The notes under the pieces: model-generated
What the model was told of the DNA's origin: nothing
Seen by the model: the letters and a program-made list of their open reading frames with translations, nothing else
Database searches by the model: none
Assembly (NCBI GenBank): GCA_029204225.1
Contig: CM055098.1
Coordinates: forward strand, 6,171,746 to 6,235,745
Reading direction: 5' to 3'
DNA length: 64,000 nt
Source: Diphasiastrum complanatum
Lineage: Eukaryota > Streptophyta > Lycopodiopsida > Lycopodiales > Lycopodiaceae
Made by a program: the position numbers and the translations under genes
Shown here: one piece after another, positions 44,232-54,959 of the stretch
How positions within the stretch are numbered: position 1 is the stretch's first letter
How the letters are laid out: the number at the start of each line of letters is the position of its first letter

Positions 44232-45270
44232 TTCTTGCTAAGAAGGCTAAGCGGAGATCCAAGACGAGTTCTTTTGATAAAGAATAAGCAATTGTAGCCC
44301 AACATGATATGCCTGAACATTTTAAACAGTATACACTGGATGATGTGGTTATCATGTTACCCAAAGCACATCGTGAATCCGAAGAACAGGTGCCAGAATC
44401 AAAAGATGTTTATGATGGCCCAGCTAGGACACAGCCTATGAATCTTGCTGAACTAGGAGAACCAAAAAAGATTGTACAAGTTGGATCACAACTAATCCTG
44501 AACAATATCAAGCACTCCGAACGTTACTTATTAAGTATCAAGATTGCTTTGCATGGACTTATCAGGATCTGAAGGGTATTTCGACATCAGTTATTGAACA
44601 TACCATACCTTTAGTACTTGATGCAGTTCCAAAGGTCACAAATTTCTATCGTTGTAATCCTAATGTTGCGGATCTGATAAAAAAAGAGCTTCAGAGATTG
44701 TTTGACGTTGATTTCATTTATGAGATCAAGCATACTGAATGGGTTTCACCGATTGTCATTGTTCCTAAGAAGAATGGGAAATTGAGAATCTGTGTGAATC
44801 TCAAGGCTTTGAACAAAGTGACAAGGAAGGATCACTTTCATTATCTTTTATTGAAAGCATTTTGGACCGCCTTGCTGGAGTGGAAGCTTATAGTTTTCTG
44901 GATGGATTTAGTGGTTACAACCAGGTCAATATTGCACTTGCAGATCGCCACAAAACAGCTTTTGCAACAGAATGGGGCACCTATGCTTACAAAGTAATGT
45001 CGTTTGAACTCTGTAATGCACCAAGTTCATTCCAAAGAGTAATGCAATTTGCTTTAAAAGATTATCTACAGAAATTCCTCGAAATTTACTTGGATGACCT
45101 TGGAGTCCGTAGCACAGATACAGACCACCTGGATCAATTGGAAAAGGTATTTGAAAGATGTGTCACGTATCAAATTTTCCTGAATCCTAAAAAAAGTCAG
45201 ATATGGGTTTCACATGGAGTTGTGCTTGGGCATGTGATATCGAGACATGACATTGCCACAGGTTATTCTA
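44232..45270 (+). pseudogene. Gypsy reverse transcriptase, Asp-primed family copy 2
   Basis: After the copia C insertion the linker resumes (SILAKKAKRRSKTSSF), then VAQHDMPEHFKQYTLDDVV. RT blocks follow: WVSPIVIVPKKNGKLRICVN (44698-44860), a frameshift, then SFLDGFSGYNQVNIALADRH, KTAFATEWGTYAYKVMSFEL and the palm EIYLDDLGV with both aspartates intact (45085). GVVLGHVIS completes the RT. FLDGxSGYNQ and LCNAPSSFQR resemble the Athila branch. RNase H and integrase are absent: after about 45300 the frame runs into the LTR. Confidence 0.87.
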
Positions 45271-45382
45271 AAAACAAGGTTATCATGAATGGCCACCGGA
45301 CCTATATGGCTATTATTGAAAATTTGCATTCAAGATTTAAGGCAGGTGTCATGGGACCGCCACCAGTTTTGGTGGGGGATAC

Positions 45383-46136
45383 TGTTGGAGGGTTTGCGGA
45401 TCCCAAGGCAACCCTAACCCTAGTTAATAAGCGAGAGAGATTTGGCACCCTGCATGTGTAAGTCCAACCCGATGATCACATAGTTATTTGATTAGTTGAA
45501 TGTCAATAAAAGGACTTTAGGCCTTTTTTGCGGGATTTTTAATGTCGTAGGGCCTAAATGTCAAGTTAGTGAATAAAATTGGGTTTCCCTCCAATTTGGA
45601 TGGTTCCCAGTCTTTTTTTTTAATTTGAATAATTAGGGAGACAAAAATGGACCAATAGGATTCAGATGCCAGGATCCTCCTCTCTATTATAAAAAGGGAC
45701 TAACTTGAGTTCCTACACGTGTACATTTCTTCATTTCAATAAAGCAGATTGGTTCTCGTGAAATGGATTGATGAATGTCCTTGCTCTCTATCACTTTTCC
45801 TCCATCTCTCATGCTTTTATTGTGTTTGCTAACTGTTGGGTCTGATTGTTATTGGGATTGCATGTCTTTATACTCTTTATGAGAGAGAAAGGGAGAGAGA
45901 GAGAGAGAGAAAGAGTAAGCTATCTTCATTGTGGATCTAGTGTTAATGGATGTAATGTTAATGCTTAGGCTTAATGGATGTTAGAATTAGATTTGGATAT
46001 TCCATTTATGCTGAAATCTGAACTATACTATCACTCCCATGGGAACGAATCTATGCGTGACAACTAACTTCATCTCCTTGATGCTAGATTGATTAGATCT
46101 TGGATTGAGGATAGGCAGGGAAAGAAACCCACTACA
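45383..46136 (+). repeat. 3' LTR of Asp-primed gypsy copy 2
   Basis: A 754-bp LTR from TGTTGGAGGGTTTGC to AAACCCACTACA, complete at both ends and the best reference for the family. It includes the TATA-like tattataaaaaggg (45687) and a short interrupted AG tract (45883-45915). Confidence 0.92.
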
Positions 46137-48362
46137 TTCAAGAATGAAATCTTTGATTTCATGATAGTGCTATTGTGCTTTGATTGTCACAATAGATTGT
46201 TGTTGGAAGTGGTTATGCAAGGTTGATATCCGCAAGCATGTGCCTTAGCCAGATCGCCTCCTTCTGGCTGTGACATATAAATTTTCACTTCGATGGTTCC
46301 ATTGAGGAAGTGGTCTGGACATCCATTTGATGGACTTCAAGATCTGCTGTGACTGCAAAGGAGAGGAGTAGTCAGATCGAAGCATGCTTGACAATTGGGC
46401 TGAAGGTTTTAGAATAATCTAGATCTGAAATCTGGGAATAGCCTTTGTGACTAGCCTGGCCTCGTAGTGATTTAGCCTTCCTTTAGCATCATATTTTGTC
46501 TTGAATATCCATTTGCATGAAATTGGTTTTCAGTCCTTTGGTAGCTCCGTTACTGTCCAGATTTGATTCTCTATTAAAGAATTGAATTCAGTGTTTATTG
46601 TTGCTTTCCACTAGTCAACATCAAGAGTAGACATTGCCTCTAAAACAATGGTTGGATCCTACACAAAGTAGCAAGCTATATCATCCATAAATTGGGATGG
46701 AGGCTGTATGGATCGGCTTGATCTTTTGGGTTGAACTTCGACCCTCTGATGTGATTCGACCCATTGGGGTTTTGAGATTCTGACTCATTGTCGGAGTCAG
46801 TATCGATATTCTGCAGTTGAATCCCTGGATTGCAATTTGGTTGTTCGATCCTTGGGTTTTTCTGTAGCTTTTCCCTTGTGGTCGATAAACTGGTCTTCCA
46901 CAAAAATGACATCTTTGCTCATGAAAGATTTCTGGTTATACAGATTGTAGAGCTTGTATGCCTTGTGGTCTAAAGAATAGCCGATAAAAATTGCTTTTCT
47001 ATTTTGTCGTCCAATTTCTTTCTTAAATTTTCAGGGATCTAAACGCAAGCTATGCATCCAAACACTTGAATATTTTTGAGTGATGGTTTCAATCTTGTCC
47101 ACACCTCATAAGGTGTCTTGCCATTCAAGGCCTTTATAATTTTGAAGATAAGCTGCTGTAGTAACAGCTTCTTTGGGAGAGAAGCATGGGCCAACATGCT
47201 CTTGGCATTTTTGATGAATGTCCGATTCTTCCTTTTAGCTATACCATTGGAATGAGATGCATAGCTCGTTGCATATTGTTGATGTATTCCATTGGCCTTG
47301 TAGAGCTCCTTGAATTCTATGGAGATATACTCTCCTCCTCCATCTATGTGTAGAGTTTTGATCTTCCTCTGGGTCTTATTCTCAACAGATGCCTTGAACT
47401 GCTTGAAGAATTTGAATGTCGCTAATTTGTTCTTCAGGAAAAAAGTAGTAGTCCTTCGAGAGAAGTGATCAATGATGGTTAGGAAATAGAGAGCTCCCCT
47501 TGTCGAAGCAGTTTGCATCAGGCCACAAATGTCGCTATGTACAAGATCTAGCAAATCCTTAGAAGTATGAACTAAATCAGAAATGAATAGACTTCTACCA
47601 TGTTTGCTGATAATACAGCTTTCACATGGAGACGTTGGTTTGCTGACAAAAGACAGATCTTGTACTAGATTCTGAGTCGACATTTACTGAATACTATTGA
47701 AGTTGAGATGGCCTAATCTGAAATGTCAAAGAATGTCAGTTGATTCAGAAGTGGATGTGCGAAGAGCTTGACTATTAGAAGAATAGCAATGGCTGAGTTT
47801 GTAAAGGTAGCTGCTTCTTCTTCCGAAAGCTAGAACTTTTCGGGTTTTGTCAAGAGTGGTACAACTGTCTATATTGAATTCAACCCTCCGACCTAAATCA
47901 ATGATTTTGCTAACTGAGAGTAGATTTTTTGTCAGATTTGGAACATGGAAAATGTTGGACAACAACTTGACTTCACCTCTCTAAAATTCTACCCTGACTA
48001 TTCCTTCACCTTCAATTGAATGAGATGAGTTGTCTCCAAGTTGCACAACACAAGTGTGGGTGAATGACTTGTAGTCCTTGAACCAGTCACGATGGGGAGT
48101 CATATGTTGAGTTGCTCCGGAGTCTAGATACCAAAAATCAATATCTTGTTGTTCTCCATCCTTGGTCATGAAAGCTGCTTCATCTTCCTCTTGTTGCTGG
48201 ATCAAGGGACTGGTTGTAGTAGTACGTGCTTGTTGTTGGAACTGCTTATTCTTTCCGTTGTTGTACTTTAAAGTTCGATAGTCTTTTATTTCGTGACTAG
48301 TCCTCTTACAGTATTTGTAGAATAGTTTCTGCACTGGTTGGAATGATGAAGAGTTTGAATTC
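46137..48362 (-). pseudogene. Copia A protease, integrase, RT and RNase H (part)
   Basis: From 48334 down: zinc-knuckle relic (LFYKYCKRTSHEIKDY), protease FWYLDSGATQHMT with intact D-S-G (47981-48334), pre-integrase block VPNLTKNLLSVSKIIDLG (47726-47965), then integrase 47683-47039 with DLLDLVHSDICG and TLHIDGGGEY. In the NGIAKRKNR motif the usual catalytic Glu of NGVAERKNR is Lys. RT and RNase H (46680-46137) are compressed by a deletion: VHQMDVQTT is followed within a few codons by RNase H blocks (WLRHMLADINLA, TTIYCDNQSTIAL). The end at 46137 is the gypsy insertion point. Confidence 0.86.
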
Positions 48363-48684
48363 GATATTACAACCGCCTTTTATCTATATAAAGTAGGTAA
48401 TCGTCTTTGAGATATTTTACATGTCGGATAATTCCAGTTTTGTTTTAGGTTTGATGAAGTCGGTTTGTCACTGGAGCAAAAAACTCAAAAAACCAAATTG
48501 CCAAAAATGAGAAGGTGCCCTAGTGAAGTTTGCTAAAAAGGTTAAGCTGGGAAAAATTGCAAAGGTGCAAAAATCTCGAAGGTGCAAAAATTACAAAGGT
48601 CCGACAGAACGTAGTCGGACTTCATCAATTTTTCAGGATGCTCATTATTTGAATGGTTTTAAGGTTGAGCATTAAAACCTAATA
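48363..48684 (-). repeat. 5' LTR of copia element A (truncated)
   Basis: The outer 320 bp of the LTR, matching 36480-36789. It is joined at 48363 directly to mid-gag sequence, so the rest of the LTR, primer site and gag N-terminus are gone. Confidence 0.87.
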
Positions 48685-48689
48685 TGGAA

Positions 48690-48960
48690 GTGGTACTATT
48701 AGATACATGAGCTATCTGAGTATCTTTCAAATATAAGGATACAATGGCAAGAGCTTTGCCATCCTTTGCTTCCCATGCGGGTTGCATTTGGTTCCGTCGA
48801 TTTGGCTATAGAACCGTTTACATATTCTCATAGCTCCTTTTCGATCAGGATCATCCTCATCTTGAATTTCCACATGTGAAAATCATCCTCGTTGAACTTG
48901 TTGATCAAGCGGATCTCAGAGGTTGAACCTTTTATGATGATCTATGAACAGAGATTGAAT
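48690..48960 (-). pseudogene. Copia B gag N-terminus
   Basis: The minus-strand frames give HMWKFKMRMILIEKELWEYV and then, after a frameshift, KALAIVSLYLKDTQIAHVSN, the first helices of copia gag. The frame stops at S-T-T-S, where copia A entered. It continues at 36130. Confidence 0.82.
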
Positions 48961-49344
48961 ACAAAACAAAAATAGACTAGCTCTAAAATATGAACGTATT
49001 AGGTTCTTTTTAATCCTAAACTCTATTAGCAATTTGTGATAACATGAACAAATGGGCCGCAACAGAAATGAGTAAGACCGCCCTCACACCAACAAATGAA
49101 AACGATGAACAATAATAACTGTGATAACAAGATTTGGATTACTTAGAGAATGGTGTAATAGAACAATTATGAATGTGATAATTACGAGTATCAGTGTAGG
49201 TGCTGTAGACAACCATAAAGAGAGATTGCCAAAAAGTAGGCATCAATGATAGCCATGCAATTCTCTTTTATTGATATTCTGACATAAAAAAATGTGAAAC
49301 AATTAGGCGTCAACGACATCCATACATTTTTGTTTGATCATATT
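48961..49344. other. Probable decayed 5' LTR region of copia B
   Basis: Non-coding. The minus strand near 48975-48986 reads ATTTTAGAGC, a possible decayed Met primer site, so DNA above it should be LTR B. Its outer end is not visible. Confidence 0.4.
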
Positions 49345-49632
49345 TGCTAGTAGACAACTGAGTGATGCAGAAATGAACTATTCAACCATAGAACGAGAAG
49401 CGTTGGCTATGGAATTTTTAGTGAAAATGTTTCGACATTATTTAATGATGACACATTTTGCTTTTTATACCGACCATTAGCCTTTGCTATATTTGGTAAA
49501 CAAGACATGCAATACGGGACGCATTGTAAGATGGTTATTATTATTGACTGAATTTGATTTCTGAGTCGTAGTTCAGAAAGGTAAACAACATTATCTTGTG
49601 GATCATGTCTCAAGAATTCAAATAGCATCACT
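49345..49632 (+). pseudogene. Gypsy RNase H fragment
   Basis: A clear + strand RT-RNase H block: ASRQLSDAEMNYSTIEREAL, then LVKMFRHYLMMTHFAFYTDH, a stop, PLLYLVNKTCNTGRIVRWLL and VDHVSRIQIAS. These are the standard gypsy RNase H blocks (the second normally YLLGxKFTFYVDHxAL). Two stops are present. No other part of this element is found; it ends about 40 bp before LTR F. Confidence 0.85.
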
Positions 49633-49671
49633 TAATACAGTTAGAAATCAGGTTGTGATCTGATTCATTAG

Positions 49672-50112
49672 TGTAAGCTCTAAATGTGATAATGTAATTA
49701 ATGTACAATTTATTTGGTTTATTGTATTTGGTTGTGACCAGGACGTGACCCATCATTGACTTATCACTTGTCCCGTAGCCGGCTACTTGGGTTAGCTGAA
49801 TAGCCACACGTAGGAAAATTAGACTGTACAGTGGTTTTTGGTTTCATTATGCTATACTCGAGGGCATGTGTCGGGTTTGTTAGTCATTTAGGCCATATTT
49901 AGGCCATATTGGGCCTTACTCTAGTTTGGTTAGTGGTAGGCCAGTTTAGTAACACCTGTTGAGCCCATGCACTTTGGGGCTTTTCCTATATGTACAGTGT
50001 TTCCTTGTAATCTATTAACTTTTGTTGTGCCATCTATGAGAGCTTGTGAGGAGTGGCTATGGTGATTGTGTGAGGTGATCTGCATACTGCACTAGATTCT
50101 ATCAAAATTTCA
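49672..50112 (+). repeat. LTR F (5' LTR of an unassigned element)
   Basis: About 441 bp from TGTAAGCTCTAAATG to CAAAATTTCA, with a TATA-like cctatatgtacag at 49986 and a primer site just downstream. The 3' LTR at 52099-52782 is unrelated to it, so its own partner is missing. Borders are inferred. Confidence 0.6.
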
Positions 50113-50115
50113 ACT

Positions 50116-50130
50116 TGGTATTAGAGTGAC
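50116..50130 (+). promoter_or_regulatory. Primer-binding site after LTR F
   Basis: TGGTATTAGAGTGAC, tRNA-Met type with two changes, three bases after the LTR end. Confidence 0.75.
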
Positions 50131-50960
50131 AAGGTGATGCAGGTATGCACAATCCGGTGGAGCCATCGTCGGCATCTTTCACCAGGAAAAACGACACTAA
50201 GAAGCGTCTCAGGAGAGAGGACTCCATACGGGGTATCGGCAGTCCAGATGATAGGAGACAACAAAGTTCCTTCAATCGAAGCTTCGGGAAAGACCAGAAC
50301 AATCATCGTAGGTGAATTCTGGGGAGGATTCACAAAAAATCTTGCAGTTTTGGTGGTTTTGGAAAAATCATCGGTGGTGGCTTAGTTATTCACTGTGTGG
50401 AAAGCCGTTTGGCACAATGGGGCTTGCAAGGCATTTGCAAAGAGCAGTGATAGAGAGCCATAGAAATTTACAAGAGCAAATTGGGTGAAAATCTGAGAAA
50501 ATTACGGAATTTTCAGATTCTATGAGCTATTGAAGGCTTTCTCAGAAAAGAAAACTATTAGCAGGCAATTGGACACCAATCGAAGTGCTGTAAATTGCAT
50601 TAGAGAGGTAGAAGTAGGGGAACCTCTACTGATGGAAAGATGCAAGTTGAACGTCAGTAAAAGACTGAGAAATGCCCAAGAAATCTCTCTTCTTCTTGCA
50701 GCTAGGATTTACAAAGGAAAAGTGTTGAATCTTTCTGCATACAGAAGTCTTTTTGGATCCGTAAAGCCATAGATGGGCATCCTAGTGCTATAAAATCAAT
50801 GCCTACATGCCATGAGCAGCTATGAAGGATTGGAAGAACAGTTCATCTCTGAGTTATGGAGATTTTGCTAGGATTTTTCCAAGCAAAAACCATTATTCCC
50901 TCTCTGTAGAGAACAAAATTTGGACCTATAAATGGTTTATGGAGGCACCCTAGCTATGTG
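50131..50960 (+). other. Internal region after LTR F, no recognised domain
   Basis: The 5' part has an open frame with MHNPVEPSSASFTRKNDTKK followed by an Arg/Asp/Ser-rich segment and GGFGKIIGGG. The part at 50530-50772 encodes a basic peptide starting MKAFSEKKTISRQLDTNR. Neither matches copia or gypsy gag motifs I know. It may be a decayed gag or non-autonomous filler sequence. Confidence 0.4.
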
Positions 50961-52080
50961 AGGCTGATGGTAGAGGGCTGCCGTGGGGCTGAAACAGATA
51001 CCTAAAGCTTGGTTCTAGAAAATCTACACATTGGTTTTATTTTAAACTCGGCATAGTGGAATATTTACTTCAAGTCCGTATCAGATTACTTCATCATCAT
51101 CACTCTCTATGTAGATGATACACTCCTATTCAGTAACGATCTGAATCTGATGAAGGATACGAAATGCATAGGCCTAGGAATACAAGATGACTGACATGGG
51201 TCTAGCCCACTATTGTCTTGGAATCGAAATCCAACGAGCTCGACCTAGAGGACTGATTTTCATCAGTCAGCAACGATATCTCAACAATGTGCTGGAAAAT
51301 ATGGAATGGCCAAATGCAAACCAAGTCACTTTCCACTCGACCCTGGACTAAAATTATCAAAGGAACAATCTCCTCAAACTGAAGCAGAAAAGGAGGAAAC
51401 AAAGCGCTACCCGTTTCAATCCATCATCGGCTCACTAATGTACACAATGATCTGCACACGACCAGACCTTGCATATTTGATCAGTACACTCAACCAGTTC
51501 CTATCAAATCCAAACTTAACTCATTGAAAAGCACTAACAAATGTCATGAAGTACAACCAAGCAACGAAAACTCTGAGCATCTGCTACGGAAGCAGCCAAA
51601 CTGCCAACATCTTGGAAGCCTACACAGATGCGGATTGGACAAGAGATGTTGATACTAGAAAATCAACTTCTAGATTTGTAATTTTATACAACCAAGGCCC
51701 AATCTCATGGAACAGTCGGAAGTAGACCTTAGTTCATTATCATCAACGGAATCTGAATGCATAGTTGCCACAAATGCTACCAAAAAGGCATCTGGCTAAG
51801 GCAACTACTTGCAGACATCTACCTTGCACAAACACTTCCTACAACAATCTATTGTGACAATCAAAGCACAATAGCATTATCTCTAAATCCAAGATTTCAC
51901 TCTTGAAGCAAACATATCGAAATTAGGTATCATTACCTTAGAGAGAAAGTGACAAGGAAGTAGCATTGGCTTTCTACAAAACAAACTACATGGCAGCAGA
52001 TTACTTCACAAAGACTCCTTCAAAGGAGCAACATCTCAGATTTAACGATATGTTAAATCTGAAGATCAAGGTTTTTCAGG
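50960..52080 (+). pseudogene. Copia E RT and RNase H (same family as copia A)
   Basis: Starts with GLKQIPKAWF (RT), then IIITLYVDDTLLFSNDLNLM with an intact Y-V-D-D near 51100. RT connection FQSIIGSLMYTMICTRPDLA (51306-51527) and RNase H blocks (YTDADWTRDVDTRKSTS; LPTTIYCDNQSTIALSLNPR) follow, then TKTPSKEQHLRFNDM-like sequence up to the polypurine tract. Several frameshifts and stops are present. It carries the RNase H stretch that is interrupted in copia A and so provides the intact reference for that insertion site. Confidence 0.87.
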
Positions 52081-52088
52081 ATCCACTT

Positions 52089-52098
52089 TAAGGGGTAT
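52089..52098 (+). promoter_or_regulatory. Polypurine tract of copia E
   Basis: ttaaggggta directly before the LTR start TGTTAGATTTC. Confidence 0.7.
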
Positions 52099-52782
52099 TG
52101 TTAGATTTCTTATGCTCACCCTAAACAAATCGTACAAGTAATGAGCATCTCGAAAAACCAAAGGATGACTACGTGTTTCGGACCTTCACATTTTTACCTT
52201 TGGGAATTTTTTGTGCCTTAACCATTTTTTAGACGCCTTCACCTTTTTCGCATTCTTCACACCTTCGCAAAAAAGTCGACACAATGACCAAAAATCTTAA
52301 ACAATTTAAAGGCACCTTCGGGTTTTTCGGATTTTTCACAACAGTAGCAGACCGACGTCGCCAACTTATCATCAACCCTAAAAATAGCTGGACAACCAAA
52401 ATATACAAAGGGCGGTTATCTACTTTATACATACAAAAATTGGCTTAAATAGGATTCAGTGCTTGTAAGATATTTAGAAGACGCTTGTAAATATATATAT
52501 TACAAGCTGAATCAAGCTAAGTTTTATCATTATCAGAGTTATTTGTAGCCAGCGTAATCATGCTCAACAATCAAGCTGAAGTTATCACTTCAAGCATTGT
52601 ACTCATTTGTTTTGATATTAATCAGAGTGCAATTTTCGGTCTCACTACTATATTGTTCATTTGCGCAATTTGTATGAATCATTCATCTTGAATATTTCTG
52701 CTACTAATTGTTGTGTTTTTGATCCTACACTCCTACGCTCAAAGCTTCCAGCTTCTGCTGCAGTCAACCACATTTTACGACA
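52099..52782 (+). repeat. 3' LTR of copia E
   Basis: A 684-bp LTR from TGTTAGATTTCTTATG to CATTTTACGACA, homologous in opposite orientation to 36136-36789. It also has caccttcg motifs (52263 and 52315). Confidence 0.87.
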
Positions 52783-54700
52783 GAGGAGAGGCAGCATAGT
52801 GCTTTGAAGGGATCCACGGACCCAGGGCTGAGAATCAGTACGCGGTGGCAATCTCGACTGTCGGATGAAGGATAGGGAGGATAGATGGTGGAGATCGAAC
52901 CTCCAGCAAGCGATGTAGGCTGTAGGATTGAGAGCCACCATTGGATGGGAAGTGTCCTGAAGGGGAGTTAGCCATGCAACTTTATTAGAAAATTTCATGG
53001 TGAAGTGCATGAAGGGACCCGCCGTTTAAATTGGTTATTCTTCATTGAAGAAACTTTAGTCTAAAGTTTTAGTTAAAAAATGCAAGACAAATTAGCATTG
53101 GGGCTAATTGGAGCTAGAGGGCATCTATTTTGGCCATCCTTGGGCCAAAATGACCTAAGTGCTCAAAGCCAACGGACAGAGCAAGGTCACAAAGCAGAGA
53201 GAAATGTGCTTTGGGTGTTTTCATCACCATTCTATCGAGCAGAGTGTGGGTGACTTAGTAATGGGCTACATTTGCTTTCACGCATTTGGCTATACTTGCA
53301 GGATTCTAGGCTTGCACAGGTGTTGGAACCTGTATGGTTCAGATCCATAGGTGGTGAGATCAGGAAGCCTAGAGAAAGTCACTCAGATGCATATACCTCA
53401 GTATGATCAGGGAGACAGTAGTCTCGAGATCCCGTGAGTGGCAACTCATGGATGAGCTTGCGTTGGCATGGTGTCGGGTGGCAGATAGCCAAGGAGAGTG
53501 AGCGACACTACTTGGAGTCAGGAGAGGCACAGGTGATGCTTCGGCAATCGACTTGGATAGCAGGATGGTGACCTAGGATCGGTCAAGCCTACTTGAAGGT
53601 AGGTGGCATGGAGTGTACCTGGAGGTGGTACATATCTTGAGGGCATGGAGTGCATTACTGTTTAAAGATTCTCAGCAGCTTTAGAGAATTAGTTGGCTAT
53701 TCTTTCTTGTTTCTTGTTTACAAGAACTGTTTTCTGCCTGTTACCAGGATACGTTGGGTAGTTTCTTGAAGTTAACATTCTTATTCAAGCCCAAACCAGG
53801 CAAAATGGGCTGATAATCTTGTTGTATTGTCTTGCTTGTCGAACGACTCAGGAGGGTCACTCTTGAAATGTATCACATGCATTCACAACCAAACATGTAA
53901 TCAAACCATTCAACCATAGATCAGCATGCAGTCCAGGTGAACAAACCATGATTCTACTTCTGCTTTGCTGAAAAAATGAATTTGAATCAGATCCTAAACA
54001 TTAAACTATTCTACACATGCATTAATCCATAATACAAGAAACAAGAAACTAATCCAACAACATTTTAGAAGTCCAAGAATCAAGAAACACTCATTTACAT
54101 CCCAAGAACATCAAAAACTGGTCTGTAAGAATATATGCAAGATTTCCATCACAAATCCAGTCTATTTAGTTTACCTGAATGCTGGTTCCTACATTAATCC
54201 ACAAGAAAATAGGAAAACTAATCCACTCTACGATCCACAACCACACACAAAGGATGGAAGGGGAAAGATCATGAATGCATCACTCAAGAAACAAGCATGA
54301 TCAAGGAGCTCAAAGGATGCACCAAAACTCGTGGAGGATCTTCTCATTTGGACATGGAGTAGATGCATTACACACAAAGCTCCTCTTCTCAAAGAGGGAG
54401 TCTCTTAAATAAGAAAGAGAGCTCCTTAGGTGGCATCCTAGTGGCATTTCGACATTTTACAAATTACAAGTAAAATTATGCTCTCCACTAGATGTTACCA
54501 TCAAAAGGTGGCTCACTCTACTTTCTTTAAGAGGGGTCTACTTGGATTTATTACTTTGTCTAGAAATACTAGTTCCTACATGCTCATTCCATCTTTTGAG
54601 ATTCACCATGAGGCTTACACAGTTCTTGCTTGTCATTCTTAACTAGTACTTTTTGGATCTCGTACTCGGCTCTCAGTCTTTGTTCGTCTCATCTTCTCAG
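52783..54700. other. No recognisable gene; possible decayed LTR
   Basis: A GC-richer stretch (52790-53640) without a sustained frame is followed by AT-rich DNA. Near 54400 the minus strand has TTATTTAAGAG flanked by simple AG-rich DNA, which could be an LTR promoter for the gypsy gag remnant at higher coordinates. This is weak. Confidence 0.3.
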
Positions 54701-54959
54701 AGACCTCCTCGGTCTAAGGTGAGAGGTGCTCTTGGTTAGCTCTGGTTAAGTATCTTGGGGATTCCTCAAAATTAGCCAACATCATTCCACTTCTAATGTG
54801 TTGCAAGACTCACTGCAACCCATATTGAATGATATTGCTCCGCATTGGCATTGGCATCATCCTCGTTCGCTTACATAAAACCAAGTGCTTATTGTTGCCA
54901 GTCTTTACCACAAAAAACTATTTTTCGCAATGTAACCAGAATGTCTTATTGCTGCAAGT

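Larger units (their letters stand above)
36981..46136 (+). mobile_element. Asp-primed gypsy element, copy 2, third level of the nest
   Basis: Plus-strand element with LTRs at 36981-37711 and 45383-46136. The order is: truncated gag (37712-38578), protease (about 38580-39240), linker (39348-40028), copia C insertion (40034-44226), resumption of the linker (44232-44570), RT (44580-45270) and directly the 3' LTR. Deletions removed primer site, leader and gag N-terminus on one side, and RNase H plus integrase on the other. Imperfect target duplicates (tttga / ttcaa) flank it in copia A. Same family as 14880-20562. Confidence 0.88.
36136..48684 (-). mobile_element. Copia element A, second level of the nest
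   Basis: Minus-strand copia with a 3' LTR at 36136-36789 and a truncated 5' LTR at 48363-48684, flanked by the 5-bp target duplication tggaa (36131-36135 and 48685-48689). The body lies in 46137-48362 and 36790-36980, because the Asp-primed gypsy copy 2 (36981-46136) interrupts its RNase H region. The pol fragments on each side are consecutive parts of one RNase H (CDNQSTIAL-type before, SKHIEIRYHYLR-type after). Gag N-terminus, primer site and part of the 5' LTR are deleted. Confidence 0.87.
35040..48985 (-). mobile_element. Copia element B, outermost level of the nest
   Basis: Minus-strand copia split into 48690-48960 (gag N-terminus, with a decayed Met-type primer site near 48980) and 35040-36130 (rest of gag, protease and start of the pre-integrase block). 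Removing 36136-48684 and one 5-bp target copy rejoins the gag frame around ...S-T-T-S-K...D-I-L-C-M-Y-E-T-S-D. Its 5' LTR would lie above 48985 but is not delimited. Integrase, RT, RNase H and 3' LTR are missing at the low-coordinate end. Confidence 0.82.

Noticed and set aside
50530-50772. Host gene exon
   Set aside because: It lies between a primer-binding site and copia RT on the same strand, so it is more likely retroelement interior, though no gag motif is visible.
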